A stretch of DNA of 64,000 bases from Microcoleus sp. FACHB-672. GTDB taxonomy: Bacteria; Cyanobacteriota; Cyanobacteriia; Cyanobacteriales; Oscillatoriaceae. The translations under genes and the position numbers were made by a program. The notes beneath the pieces were generated by a model, which was not told where the DNA came from, searched no databases, and saw nothing but the letters and a program-made list of their open reading frames with translations. The DNA lies in the NCBI RefSeq assembly GCF_014695725.1, contig NZ_JACJOU010000002.1:120691-184690 (forward strand), given 5' to 3'. This document shows, one piece after another, positions 35,318-43,177 of the stretch. Every line of letters begins with the position of its first letter. Position 1 is the first letter of the stretch.

Positions 35318-35728
35318 ATGAAAATCATGCTGGAAGCAGAAAAACTCGAAGCCGCATTGCCGCAATTCAATGGCACAAACACTTACTTCAAGCACATCTT
35401 GGGATTGAGCTATACAGATGGCCTTAAATTCCTAGCAGAAAATGCTGAATGTTATTGGTTGATTGATGCGATTGCTTCTCACCAAATCAAGGCATTAAAG
35501 AATCCAAGATTGAAAGACTTTCAACTTTGGATATTAGCGGTTGGTGACAGCCATGAGTTCATCAAACCTAGCCCAGGAAATAACGCCATTCTAACGTGCT
35601 GGGAAGATACACCTGTTTTGGGAGTCAAGCCACCTATTACCCAGCAGATTGAATTTACTGATTTCCCCTTGCCAGTCATCAAATTTTATTTAGAAAATTC
35701 TGTTTTGATGCTGCCAAGTGAAAGATAA
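35318..35728 (+). CDS. DUF6876 family protein
   Basis: The 136-aa protein has the DUF6876 signature: a short N-terminal helix, GTNTYFKHILGLSYTDGLKFLAENAECYWLIDAIASHQ, then LKDFQLWILAVG and ILTCWEDTPVL. The family is common on cyanobacterial plasmids and phages and has no known function. A second start at 35327 (MLEAEKLEAAL) is possible. Confidence 0.75.
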   Translation: MKIMLEAEKLEAALPQFNGTNTYFKHILGLSYTDGLKFLAENAECYWLIDAIASHQIKALKNPRLKDFQLWILAVGDSHEFIKPSPGNNAILTCWEDTPVLGVKPPITQQIEFTDFPLPVIKFYLENSVLMLPSER

Positions 35729-35771
35729 GCCAAGTTAGCGTAATGGCGGGTCGCTTCCGCCTTAATTCATC

Positions 35772-36029
35772 ATGCAGTGTTGCAAAATAACTTTGGGAAG
35801 ATTGATTTGGATAGGCCGGCGTAATCTGGGACTCTCTCAAAGAGAGTTAGCAGCAGAGATAAAAACAATTGATTACATCCTGTTATCGAAAATTGAGAAT
35901 GACCGGATTGAAATTCGAGGCAGTGATTACGACTTTTTAATAGATTTCCTGGTTGAATTCTTTAAATTGGATAGGGAATATGTTGAGACAATTCGCCAAC
36001 AAACAGAACCAGAACCTAGACATCTTTGA
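35772..36029 (+). CDS. Xre-family helix-turn-helix protein
   Basis: The 85-aa protein contains LGRLIWIGRRNLGLSQRELAAEIKTIDYILLSKIENDRIEIR, a classical Cro/CI-type helix-turn-helix with the GLSQ and SKIE signatures. It is preceded by a GGCGG/CCGCC hairpin. Probably a local regulator in this block of small genes. Confidence 0.75.
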   Translation: MQCCKITLGRLIWIGRRNLGLSQRELAAEIKTIDYILLSKIENDRIEIRGSDYDFLIDFLVEFFKLDREYVETIRQQTEPEPRHL

Positions 36030-36156
36030 GTTTGTAGAAGGATATGAGCATTACAGATGGGGAGAAGATATGCCCACATCTTACACAGTTAGCTTTGAGG
36101 CCGGCTGGTTAGCCGCAGAAACGCTTTATCACACTTTTGGATTTCTCCCAATCTAA
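35980..36156 (+). CDS. small hypothetical protein
   Basis: The frame from ATG 35980 (MLRQFANKQNQNLDIFEFVEGYEHYRWGEDMPTSYTVSFEAGWLAAETLYHTFGFLPI) gives 58 aa; a shorter start lies at 36070 (MPTSYTV). It overlaps the Xre gene by 50 bp. The ordered Trp/Tyr-rich C-terminus suggests a real product. Unrecognised. Confidence 0.35.
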   Translation: MLRQFANKQNQNLDIFEFVEGYEHYRWGEDMPTSYTVSFEAGWLAAETLYHTFGFLPI

Positions 36157-36160
36157 GTAT

Positions 36161-36532
36161 ATGCCATTAATTAGCTTTTCAGTCTTCAAAGACAAAATCC
36201 TGTCAGGTGAAAAATTACAGACAATCCGAGAATTGCGGAAATACCCGATTAAACCGGGAGATACTTTATATCTTTGGTGGAAATCTCGCACTCCAGAACG
36301 TGAGTTTTTAGGGGAAGCAATTTGCACTGAAGTGTTGCCGGTTGAAATTCTCGGTTCTTCTCTAACTGTTGACGGCAACCTGATTGACAGTTTAGAAGAG
36401 AAAACAAAGTTTGCGAAAGACGATGGATTTGAAAGTTTCTCAGATTTTTTAAAGTTCTTTAAAGCTGAGACTAAAAGACAGAGAGTTTTGATTAAGTGGG
36501 ATGAGATATTACAAAATCGAATTCACGATTGA
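36161..36532 (+). CDS. ASCH-domain protein
   Basis: ATG 36161 (MPLISFSVFKDKILSGEKLQTIRELRKYPIKPGDTLYLWWKSRTPE) gives 123 aa. The pattern, a strand, K(I/L)LSGxKxQTIR, then GDxLYLWW and a TEVLPVEI strand, is the ASCH/PUA-like fold, which binds RNA or modified nucleosides. The 3' end overlaps the DUF2997 gene by 32 bp. Confidence 0.7.
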   Translation: MPLISFSVFKDKILSGEKLQTIRELRKYPIKPGDTLYLWWKSRTPEREFLGEAICTEVLPVEILGSSLTVDGNLIDSLEEKTKFAKDDGFESFSDFLKFFKAETKRQRVLIKWDEILQNRIHD

Positions 36533-36821
36533 GAATGGAAAGTTTGATAGCAAGGTCATAGAACGTGTTATCGACGACGGCCCAGCCTGTACATTGCCCC
36601 AATACTGGAATAAACCCATGAAATATTACAGAATCGAATTCACGATTAACGCAGATGGGATTGTCACCGAGAAAGTTATCGCCACCGGCCCGAATTGTAC
36701 AGCAGTAACCGAAGGGATAGAGGCAGCAATTGGTGAAGTGCAATCACAAGAGTTTTTGCCCCAATACAATCAGCCTGACATTGAAAGTACGGGATCTGAG
36801 GAATTATGGAATCAAATGTAA
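36501..36821 (+). CDS. DUF2997-type protein, tandem duplicated
   Basis: The 106-aa protein contains two copies of the short DUF2997 unit: MRYYKIEFTIENGKFDSKVIERV...GPACT and MKYYRIEFTINADGIVTEKVIATGPNCT. The underlying DNA is nearly identical at both starts (36501 and 36618). The second is followed by the family's AVTEGIEAAIGEV helix. DUF2997 genes typically neighbour DUF1257 and Ycf46-type ATPase genes, as here. Confidence 0.7.
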   Translation: MRYYKIEFTIENGKFDSKVIERVIDDGPACTLPQYWNKPMKYYRIEFTINADGIVTEKVIATGPNCTAVTEGIEAAIGEVQSQEFLPQYNQPDIESTGSEELWNQM

Positions 36822-36982
36822 ATAACCCCAAATCTCTTTCACCCCAAGAATTAGATGCTTTCATGGATGGACTAAGCTTTTATCTGTTTAGTGACCTGCC
36901 AGAAACAGAAAAAATGGAAATTGCACAATCCCTGATCAAAGACAGACTGGACAATGACACAGATGAACAAATTGAAGCTTGA
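36806..36982 (+). CDS. 58-aa acidic small protein
   Basis: ATG 36806 follows GAGGAATT and encodes MESNVNNPKSLSPQELDAFMDGLSFYLFSDLPE..., ending TDEQIEA before TGA. It overlaps both neighbours (16 and 20 bp), as do most genes in this block. Helical and acidic; unrecognised. Confidence 0.5.
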   Translation: MESNVNNPKSLSPQELDAFMDGLSFYLFSDLPETEKMEIAQSLIKDRLDNDTDEQIEA

Positions 36983-37214
36983 ACAGCTTAAAAAGTTAGC
37001 TGACGAACGATTTGGTTCTGGGGCTTTTATGCTGGCAGAAAAGGAAGTTAAGGATGGTGAAAGAGGCGCTATGAATTCAAAGAAACCTTGGATTCGACTG
37101 TTGCAGAGAGAGACGACGGCAGAGGACTTAATTGAATTAGCAAATCACCAGCAATGGCAGCAATCAATCCAGAAATTAATTCAGGATAAATTACATGACT
37201 CTAAACCCGACTGA
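36963..37214 (+). CDS. hypothetical protein
   Basis: The 83-aa protein (MNKLKLEQLKKLADERFGSGAFMLAEKEVKDGERGAMNSKKPWIRLLQRETTAEDLIELANHQQW...) is helical and basic. An alternative ATG is 9 bp upstream. It overlaps both flanking genes and is part of the DUF2997-DUF1257 run. No family recognised. Confidence 0.5.
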   Translation: MNKLKLEQLKKLADERFGSGAFMLAEKEVKDGERGAMNSKKPWIRLLQRETTAEDLIELANHQQWQQSIQKLIQDKLHDSKPD

Positions 37215-37491
37215 TTTACGGACTTATCCTGTGCAGCCAAAGCCCTGCCGTACCTGTCCGTTTGCCGGCAGAAACCCAATAGAACTGTTACCAGAAAGAT
37301 ATCAACATTTTCTGGCCAATCTATTCGGGCAGGGTCAGCATCTTTGTCATAGTGTTGATAACCAGAAAATCTGCCGGGGTGGACGCGAAATTCAACTGAG
37401 GTGGCTGTGTCTTATTGGTGCTTTGAATGAACCGACTGATGAGGCATTTAACGCTGCTGTTGATGAAGTAATGAGGAAATTAGGGAAATGA
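37195..37491 (+). CDS. Cys-rich hypothetical protein
   Basis: The 98-aa protein has CRTCPFAGRNPIELLPERYQHFLANL, then GQHLCHSVDNQKICRGGREIQLRWLCLIGALNEPTDEAF. The CxxC, LCH and CRGGRE elements suggest a metal site, as in small phage proteins with a TCPF start. It overlaps the DUF1257 gene by 4 bp (ATGA), so translation is coupled. Confidence 0.6.
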   Translation: MTLNPTDLRTYPVQPKPCRTCPFAGRNPIELLPERYQHFLANLFGQGQHLCHSVDNQKICRGGREIQLRWLCLIGALNEPTDEAFNAAVDEVMRKLGK

Positions 37492-37901
37492 GCCATTTAA
37501 CTCACATCAAGACTCAAATCAAGAATGCAACGGTACTGGAGAAAGTTCTGAATGACATGATTGCCACCGGCCTAGATGGGATTCTGGCCGGCGCATATCT
37601 CGAAACCAATAGCGCTATCCATGATCCGTTCGGGAATAGCAAGATAGCAGAATTTGTTATTAGGAGAAAACAAAACTATCAGGGAGGATATGATTTTGGC
37701 TTCAAATTGACTGATTTAGGAGAGTTTGAATTCTTAACACGGGATGGCAGTAAGCGAGCTGCTCAAAAGTTCATGGAAGCACTCATGCCTCAATATGCAC
37801 GGGCAAATACCATTGCTGCACTAGCGGATCAGGGATTTGAAATTGAATCTCAATTTGAAGCGGATGGAGTTATTAAGATAGTGGCCGGAAAATGGGCTTA
37901 A
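37488..37901 (+). CDS. DUF1257 / Ycf35 family protein
   Basis: Starts MSHLTHIKTQIKNATVLEKVLNDM, the typical DUF1257 (Ycf35) opening, and keeps the GGYDFGFKLTDLGEFEFL and FMEALMPQYARANTIAALADQGFEIE segments; 137 aa. Ycf35 is encoded in red-lineage plastids and cyanobacteria; its function is unknown. Together with the DUF2997 and Ycf46-type genes it forms a recurring trio. Confidence 0.75.
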   Translation: MSHLTHIKTQIKNATVLEKVLNDMIATGLDGILAGAYLETNSAIHDPFGNSKIAEFVIRRKQNYQGGYDFGFKLTDLGEFEFLTRDGSKRAAQKFMEALMPQYARANTIAALADQGFEIESQFEADGVIKIVAGKWA

Positions 37902-37990
37902 AATTGTAATGACCTTGTGCAAGATCTCTCTAACATTAGAGAGATTTTTTTAGACATGATAGACTACAACAAATCATTTCGAGGTTAAAT

Positions 37991-38503
37991 ATGGCAACAG
38001 CAGCAACCGTCGCAAAGATTCTGCGAGAAGCGGTCAAGGACTTCAATTATTGGGCAGAGAGCGAGTCTGATACCCCCTTAGAAATTAAGCGAACTAAAGG
38101 GCTAGTAGATGAGGCAAAGATTCTAAGCTTTGACAAATCAATGAGAGCCAAAGCAAAAGGGATCGATAAGTATGTAGCTCCTGAAAGGACTGTACAAACT
38201 AAAACTCTGGATGAGGTATTCAAACCCATCGTTGCTAACAGCTTATTAGAACTGCAATCGGTTGCGGGTGCAGTCCGCGATAGCAGCAGAAAGATGGAAG
38301 ACCTGGAGGTGCCGGCAGAAGCCGTTGAATACTATATTCAGCTTTACGCTGCCTTCAAACTACTGCCAGATGCTAGAGTTTGTTACGTTTCTGATAAAGC
38401 GGACGCCACCGGCAATAACGATCCTTACACCGGCTTGTTTATCATTGGAACGGGTGAAGATGGGGAAACGGTTTACGCTAGAGCCTTGTTAGTTCAAACT
38501 TAG
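37991..38503 (+). CDS. nuclease A inhibitor (NuiA)-like protein
   Basis: The 170-aa protein resembles Anabaena NuiA, which inhibits the sugar-nonspecific nuclease NucA. It has an AVKDFNYWAESESDTPLEI start (NuiA: a similar SESxxPxE segment) and the C-terminal ARVCYVSDKADATGNNDPYTGLFIIGTGEDGETVYARALLVQT strand block. The middle is longer than in NuiA. Such proteins may protect the element from host nucleases. It has its own promoter region and a terminator. Confidence 0.65.
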   Translation: MATAATVAKILREAVKDFNYWAESESDTPLEIKRTKGLVDEAKILSFDKSMRAKAKGIDKYVAPERTVQTKTLDEVFKPIVANSLLELQSVAGAVRDSSRKMEDLEVPAEAVEYYIQLYAAFKLLPDARVCYVSDKADATGNNDPYTGLFIIGTGEDGETVYARALLVQT

Positions 38504-38540
38504 GTAAGTAATTACTTCAAATCTAGTCACGAGCCGGTTG

Positions 38541-38587
38541 CAAAAAAAATAAGGATGGGGTTAGCAGCAATCCCATCCTTTTGTTTT
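38541..38587. terminator. bidirectional intrinsic terminator
   Basis: AAGGATGGG (38551-38559) and CCCATCCTT (38572-38580) pair perfectly, with a T-rich tract after and an A-rich tract before. The hairpin ends both the NuiA-like gene and the convergent HU operon. Confidence 0.85.
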
Positions 38588-38601
38588 AGCTATTTAGGCT
38601 C

Positions 38602-39123
38602 TTAGAATTTGAATTCAGGAATGTCTCTGGCAAGTTTCCAGCCGGTCTTTTCGCTCCAGATTGGCGTATCCGGACTCACCGCAGTCATCTCAGATTCAGA
38701 GATTTGATTGATCGTTCCATCTGGTTTGCCCATGAACCACGTCGGTTTAGACTGCGCTATCAGATTGGCTGGAATCGGAGGTGGGGTAGCTGGCGACTGC
38801 GGCTCCAAAGAAGTGACCGGCTCATCGTTTTGGGGTGGTGATTCCTCAAAACTGTTAACGATTTTTTGGGCAAAGTTCTTAGAAAACTTAAATGTTGGCT
38901 TGCGCTTGGGCGGAACGATAATGGGTTCACCCGTACGTGGGTTTCGAGCCTGACGTTCAGGGATATCTTTGTAGGCGAAACTGCCAAAATTCTCTAGCCT
39001 GACTTCTGAACCCTGACGTAGGGAAAGTTCGACAAAGTTGGAAAATCCATTAAGGATGCTAGAAACAACGGGCTGTGTGTAGCCGGTAGATTGTTCAAGA
39101 TACTCGAAAAGAGACTGACTCAT
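38602..39123 (-). CDS. HU-like DNA-binding protein with C-terminal GYF_2 domain
   Basis: Residues 1-95 (VVSSILNGFSNFVELSLRQGSEVRLENFGSFAYKDIPERQARNPRTGEPIIVPPKRKPTFKFSKNF) are an HU/IHF fold with the conserved RNPRTGE arm. After a Pro-rich linker, TWFMGKPDGTINQISESEMTAVSPDTPIWSEKTGWKLARD matches GYF_2, a protein-interaction module. The fusion is unusual. It follows the polymerase-like gene by 30 bp on the same strand, so both are likely co-transcribed. Confidence 0.8.
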   Translation of the reverse strand: MSQSLFEYLEQSTGYTQPVVSSILNGFSNFVELSLRQGSEVRLENFGSFAYKDIPERQARNPRTGEPIIVPPKRKPTFKFSKNFAQKIVNSFEESPPQNDEPVTSLEPQSPATPPPIPANLIAQSKPTWFMGKPDGTINQISESEMTAVSPDTPIWSEKTGWKLARDIPEFKF

Positions 39124-39153
39124 AAAAAGAAAAGCGAAGCTACAATTTCATTA

Positions 39154-41736
39154 TTATCTGAAATTTAGAAAATTGTTAATTTCTTCTTGAGATAGGGTGG
39201 GATCGAATAGAGTCACTTCAGTTGTTTGATTATTTTTAGCCCTAGTCGAGTAAATTTTCATCGTGCGGGTTTCACCGGCTTTTAAGTAAGGAACTGATTT
39301 CTCAGCAACTAAACCAAGATGATGAAATCCGAGCAACCGCTTCGCTGATTCCAATTTCATCTCGATTGCAAGTTTTTGTCGGCTGGTATTGAGATAAGCG
39401 CGTGTCTGTACTTCCTGCCCAGACCAATACCACCCCTGTGGCGACCATTGGGAATATTGACATCCATAGCAAACAATAACCTTAGCTTCTTGCGGTTTCA
39501 TCTCTTTGAGATAAGCAATTACTTCATTACCAAAAATCATAAATACCAAACCGGCATCACCTGTTTCTGCTTGATGTGCGGCTTTCCAATAAGCACTAAC
39601 CCAACTAATCGGGTCATAAAGACTACCATCTGGTTTGGGAGTTTCAAGAATACTTTGACTGCTGGCTTTGGTTGCTTCAGCAACTTCTCGAATCAGCCGA
39701 GTATCGCCCTCATTTTCATCTTTCCAAGCAATCGCTTTTGCCATGTCAGCTCGGTATCGCGTCCGATGATCCATAGCGTATTGAAACTGTTCGGCTGAAT
39801 GTGGCACGTCGCCAAACAGGACATTTTCATAGGTGCGCGGGCTGCTTTCAATCTTGAGGTCTGGTGCTTTCCAGTATTGGTTCACAGTCTGAACGAGACG
39901 AGAGATTGTATCACCGGCACCCGTATCAACCGCACAGGGCCTGTCACGATAACAGGCTGGGTCTTTGAAGTCTTTCAACCAAGGCGACTCTGCACCCAGT
40001 TCATCCAAAAATTTCTTGACGGCATCCAAACCGGCCACATTATTGGGATAGGCAGACTTCAAGCTATCGACGGCAATTTGCAACTCCTGTGAAAGGAAGT
40101 CAATAATTTTCATCTCCTTGGTTTCTTTTTGCTCGCCGCCAGGTGGAATGAGAAGAACAATTTGTTCCGCACCGGCAGCCCTGGCTCTGCCCAACAGGGA
40201 GGCAACCACGCCGGTTAAGTCGTTCATTGAGCGGATCGCGATCTGCTGTAAGTTCCCCTGTAGCGCAACTTTGGGGAGTTTATCGACAATTGGAGACTGG
40301 CTAAAATTGGCGATCGCCTCCCGCATATTTGGGTAAGCGTTGCTCTTGATCAGCTGTACAAAATCCCCGTCAGTGTCCCGCCCAAGGTTGAGCAACAGCA
40401 ACCGGGGTGCAGCCATAATGCCGGTCGAGTTGGTGTAGATTCCCTCGTGCCGGTTTTCCCAAAGCTGGCAATCGCCCCAGTGTCGCATCGGGTTACAAAA
40501 CACGATATATTCACCCGGTTCAAAGTCTGGAGCACAGAACACGCGCCGCCCGATAATTCTGCCATCCGGCAAGACAGAGTGATAATGTGCCAAACTTTCA
40601 TCGGGTTGGGCCATCAGGGAGTAGAATCTAACACCGGCAGCCTTAGCCAAGTTCAGCCATAAGGCTTGCAGGCGTTCCTTCACACGGCGTACGACATACG
40701 GGTGTAGGAGAAGTAACCCCCGCTGATCTGCCTGAATGATCCGCATCATCGTGTTTTCGTACTCAGCTTCAGACTGGAGTTTGTCGCTGCCTTCTTCTAG
40801 TTCAGCCTCAGCAATGGATTGGTCAATTCTGAGGATTTCGGCGAGTTCCGTGATGCTGTTATAAGCCCGTGAAAGGCGCTGACACTTTTCTTTGAGCCGG
40901 CTGATAATGTTATCGGCTTCCAGCGTGGCAAAGTCAAACCATTGGAACAGCATCCAACCCGGTTTAGCCCGTCGCTCCTCAGCCTCGAAAACCAAGCCCA
41001 TCAATAGCTTGCCTTCATAGTTGCCCAGTGCCGGTTTGATGCCCTTGAGTGAAGACTGCGGGATTACCAAATCAAAACCAGAGTTATCAAGTTCTGGGTT
41101 ATGAGCGATCGTGCCTTTGCCGATCCACTTCTTCCACTCTGCCATTCTGAATTGCACCGGCTTATCTGGATCTGGTTCTCCGGTTCCTTGCTCTAAGTCA
41201 GTTGGCAGTCCCAAAAGCATCATCAAACTACGGCTGGCTTTGGCATGAGAGTCGCCGGTTTGCCAGTGTCGATTATTAGTTGGATCATCCAGTGGATTGC
41301 CGTCACTGTCGCGGTTCTCGTCATCAACCACAACATATTTGATCGGCTTGTAAACCATTTTCTTGCAGCCGGTGTGCAGAATCGATCCATAAATAATCCG
41401 CTTCCAGTCTTCACCACAATAAAACTTGCCCACCGGCGTCTGACAGAATGTGAAGCGCCCATGAGTTCGGCTGTTGCTAGCCAAGTCTAGAAAATAGGGA
41501 TTGCCGGTTGCTGATTTAAACGGGTCAAGCGTTTTCGGATTCGTTTCAGTTTTGGGAATTTCTCCAATGCAGAACTCTAAGGTTGGATGCAGCGCAAATA
41601 ACAAAGCGTTCCTAATAACGACAGGCGGAACCGACGCCCATTTTTTACTGTTACAAAGCCAGACCGATAAATCTGTAATTGTTCTAATTTCACCACTGGT
41701 TTCACAGTAAACAATCTTTCGGAAATCTGTTGGCAT
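39154..41736 (-). CDS. putative single-chain DPBB RNA polymerase (RdRP/YonO-like)
   Basis: ATG 41736 (MPTDFRKIVYCE) is preceded by GGGAG, and the upstream stop overlaps this site; the product has 860 aa. Residues 440-460 contain LLLNLGRDTDGDFVQLI, whose DxDGD (454-458) is the metal-binding signature of double-psi barrel RNA polymerases. Before it lies GEYIVFCNPMRHWGD (NPMRHWGD at 415-422), matching the RNP..HPGD block of eukaryotic-type RdRPs. After it comes LSQELQIAVDSLKSAYP (near 550-564), matching the LaxlxxAVDxxK block. Lys 207 and 231 are candidate barrel-1 lysines. This set of motifs in this order makes a single-chain polymerase likely. Template and product are unknown, and the rest of the chain has no recognised domain. 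Confidence 0.65.
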   Translation of the reverse strand: MPTDFRKIVYCETSGEIRTITDLSVWLCNSKKWASVPPVVIRNALLFALHPTLEFCIGEIPKTETNPKTLDPFKSATGNPYFLDLASNSRTHGRFTFCQTPVGKFYCGEDWKRIIYGSILHTGCKKMVYKPIKYVVVDDENRDSDGNPLDDPTNNRHWQTGDSHAKASRSLMMLLGLPTDLEQGTGEPDPDKPVQFRMAEWKKWIGKGTIAHNPELDNSGFDLVIPQSSLKGIKPALGNYEGKLLMGLVFEAEERRAKPGWMLFQWFDFATLEADNIISRLKEKCQRLSRAYNSITELAEILRIDQSIAEAELEEGSDKLQSEAEYENTMMRIIQADQRGLLLLHPYVVRRVKERLQALWLNLAKAAGVRFYSLMAQPDESLAHYHSVLPDGRIIGRRVFCAPDFEPGEYIVFCNPMRHWGDCQLWENRHEGIYTNSTGIMAAPRLLLLNLGRDTDGDFVQLIKSNAYPNMREAIANFSQSPIVDKLPKVALQGNLQQIAIRSMNDLTGVVASLLGRARAAGAEQIVLLIPPGGEQKETKEMKIIDFLSQELQIAVDSLKSAYPNNVAGLDAVKKFLDELGAESPWLKDFKDPACYRDRPCAVDTGAGDTISRLVQTVNQYWKAPDLKIESSPRTYENVLFGDVPHSAEQFQYAMDHRTRYRADMAKAIAWKDENEGDTRLIREVAEATKASSQSILETPKPDGSLYDPISWVSAYWKAAHQAETGDAGLVFMIFGNEVIAYLKEMKPQEAKVIVCYGCQYSQWSPQGWYWSGQEVQTRAYLNTSRQKLAIEMKLESAKRLLGFHHLGLVAEKSVPYLKAGETRTMKIYSTRAKNNQTTEVTLFDPTLSQEEINNFLNFR

Positions 41737-41740
41737 TTCT

Positions 41741-43177
41741 TTACTCCCAAAAGTTTTCAATGGCATCATTAAGTTTCATAAAAATTCCGTCTCTTTCTCC
41801 TTCTGGGATAGGAATGGGAAGATTTAAATTTGTTAGATTCAATCCTAGAGTTACCGTCTTATCATCCTCTAGAGCAAAACCATAAATTTCAACATAAGAA
41901 GAGGTACTATCAACCAAGATTCGTTCTGCGACAGTCTTCAACTCTTGACGAATTACCGATTCAGGCTCCCCGGAAACTCTAGCTTGCCCGAATGCAAAGC
42001 TAGTATTGTTTTTAGAAAAGCTGGCAATGGGTGAAGCAATTGCGAACACATAGAGAAGATTTCCAAGCTGTGTAGATCGGCTTAGTTTAATAGCAGCAAT
42101 AATGATGATTGCGGCAATCAGGATGTAGGGGGCATAAGCGGTTAGGAATGCCCAAGCATTGCCTGCGGTGCCGGTTGTAGCGAATATAGCCGGCAGTAAG
42201 GCAATATTTTGTTTCAGCACGCCGGCAGCTAAATATCGACAAGCTTCTGCCCCAGAAATGCTGAAGAATTTAACAACGATTGATGTAACTGTATGGGTTA
42301 ATGCCGGGAGTAAAACTTGCTGAAACCCAGCCACCGCTTTCAGAAGAAAACTTCCCAAAAGCCAATCTGAGATTGATTTAATCACTGAGATAATTGTCGG
42401 AATCGTTGCAATCGCACCCCCAGCAATCGGTGCCAGACTCATCTGAATATCTGGATATCTTCTGATTGAAGTAATGCCTCGGCTAAACCGGCTGCTAAAA
42501 ATGTAAGGTGCGGTTGATGAATTACTGCCGCCACTACTTGCACCGCCCCAAGATTGAATTCTTTTAAAAATTGAATTGATGCGATATAAAATTCTCTGTG
42601 CTTTTAATTTAGCTTCACCTGTTAAATATTGGATTTGCGCCTCTACATCAGATTTAATTTCATTCAACCGGCTTGTTGCTCTATCTCGATATTCATCCAA
42701 AACCTGCTGCCCTGAATTCTGCACTGATTGAATTTGTAGTTCAACTTCCTCAAGCTTGGTGCTGAGTGCCGGTAAATTTAGAGTTTCATTGTGAGCTTCA
42801 AGTGCTAATCCATAAAATCTTTTATCAGCTTCTCGAATTTTAAGATTGGCTAAAATCTCACTTCCTTTAGAGCTTAGAAAGGAATGAGTTCTAGAATTGA
42901 AGCTTTTGTTAATTGAATAACTGGATTCAAGGAAAAGTAGGCCGACACTTGTAACAATGTCAGAACTTTCTTTAATGGAATCAATAACCTGATGGATAGG
43001 AGAAAAAGCCGAGTCAGTCTGAGATTTCACAGATTGAATGGGCGTCAATGATTGAAACCAATCAACTGGAGATTGGATTGCTCGGCTGACTTGCTCAGAG
43101 ATAGAAAATAATTCTTTTCCCAGCCAGCAGTTATTAGAAATTCGACTTTTGAGAATTTCGTAAGTCAGGCTGTTCAT
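41741..43177 (-). CDS. membrane protein with coiled coil, upstream of the polymerase-like gene
   Basis: The 478-aa protein has a helical first half with a coiled coil (about residues 140-215, KLEEVELQIQSVQNSGQQVLDEYRDRATSRLNEIKSDVEAQ). A Gly/Ser linker (GGASSGGSNSSTAP) and three to five hydrophobic segments between about 250 and 400 follow, with a beta-rich tail. Its stop codon lies in the ribosome-binding site of the polymerase-like gene and its start overlaps the peptidase gene, so the three are translated together. Family not recognised. Confidence 0.6.
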   Translation of the reverse strand: MNSLTYEILKSRISNNCWLGKELFSISEQVSRAIQSPVDWFQSLTPIQSVKSQTDSAFSPIHQVIDSIKESSDIVTSVGLLFLESSYSINKSFNSRTHSFLSSKGSEILANLKIREADKRFYGLALEAHNETLNLPALSTKLEEVELQIQSVQNSGQQVLDEYRDRATSRLNEIKSDVEAQIQYLTGEAKLKAQRILYRINSIFKRIQSWGGASSGGSNSSTAPYIFSSRFSRGITSIRRYPDIQMSLAPIAGGAIATIPTIISVIKSISDWLLGSFLLKAVAGFQQVLLPALTHTVTSIVVKFFSISGAEACRYLAAGVLKQNIALLPAIFATTGTAGNAWAFLTAYAPYILIAAIIIIAAIKLSRSTQLGNLLYVFAIASPIASFSKNNTSFAFGQARVSGEPESVIRQELKTVAERILVDSTSSYVEIYGFALEDDKTVTLGLNLTNLNLPIPIPEGERDGIFMKLNDAIENFWE

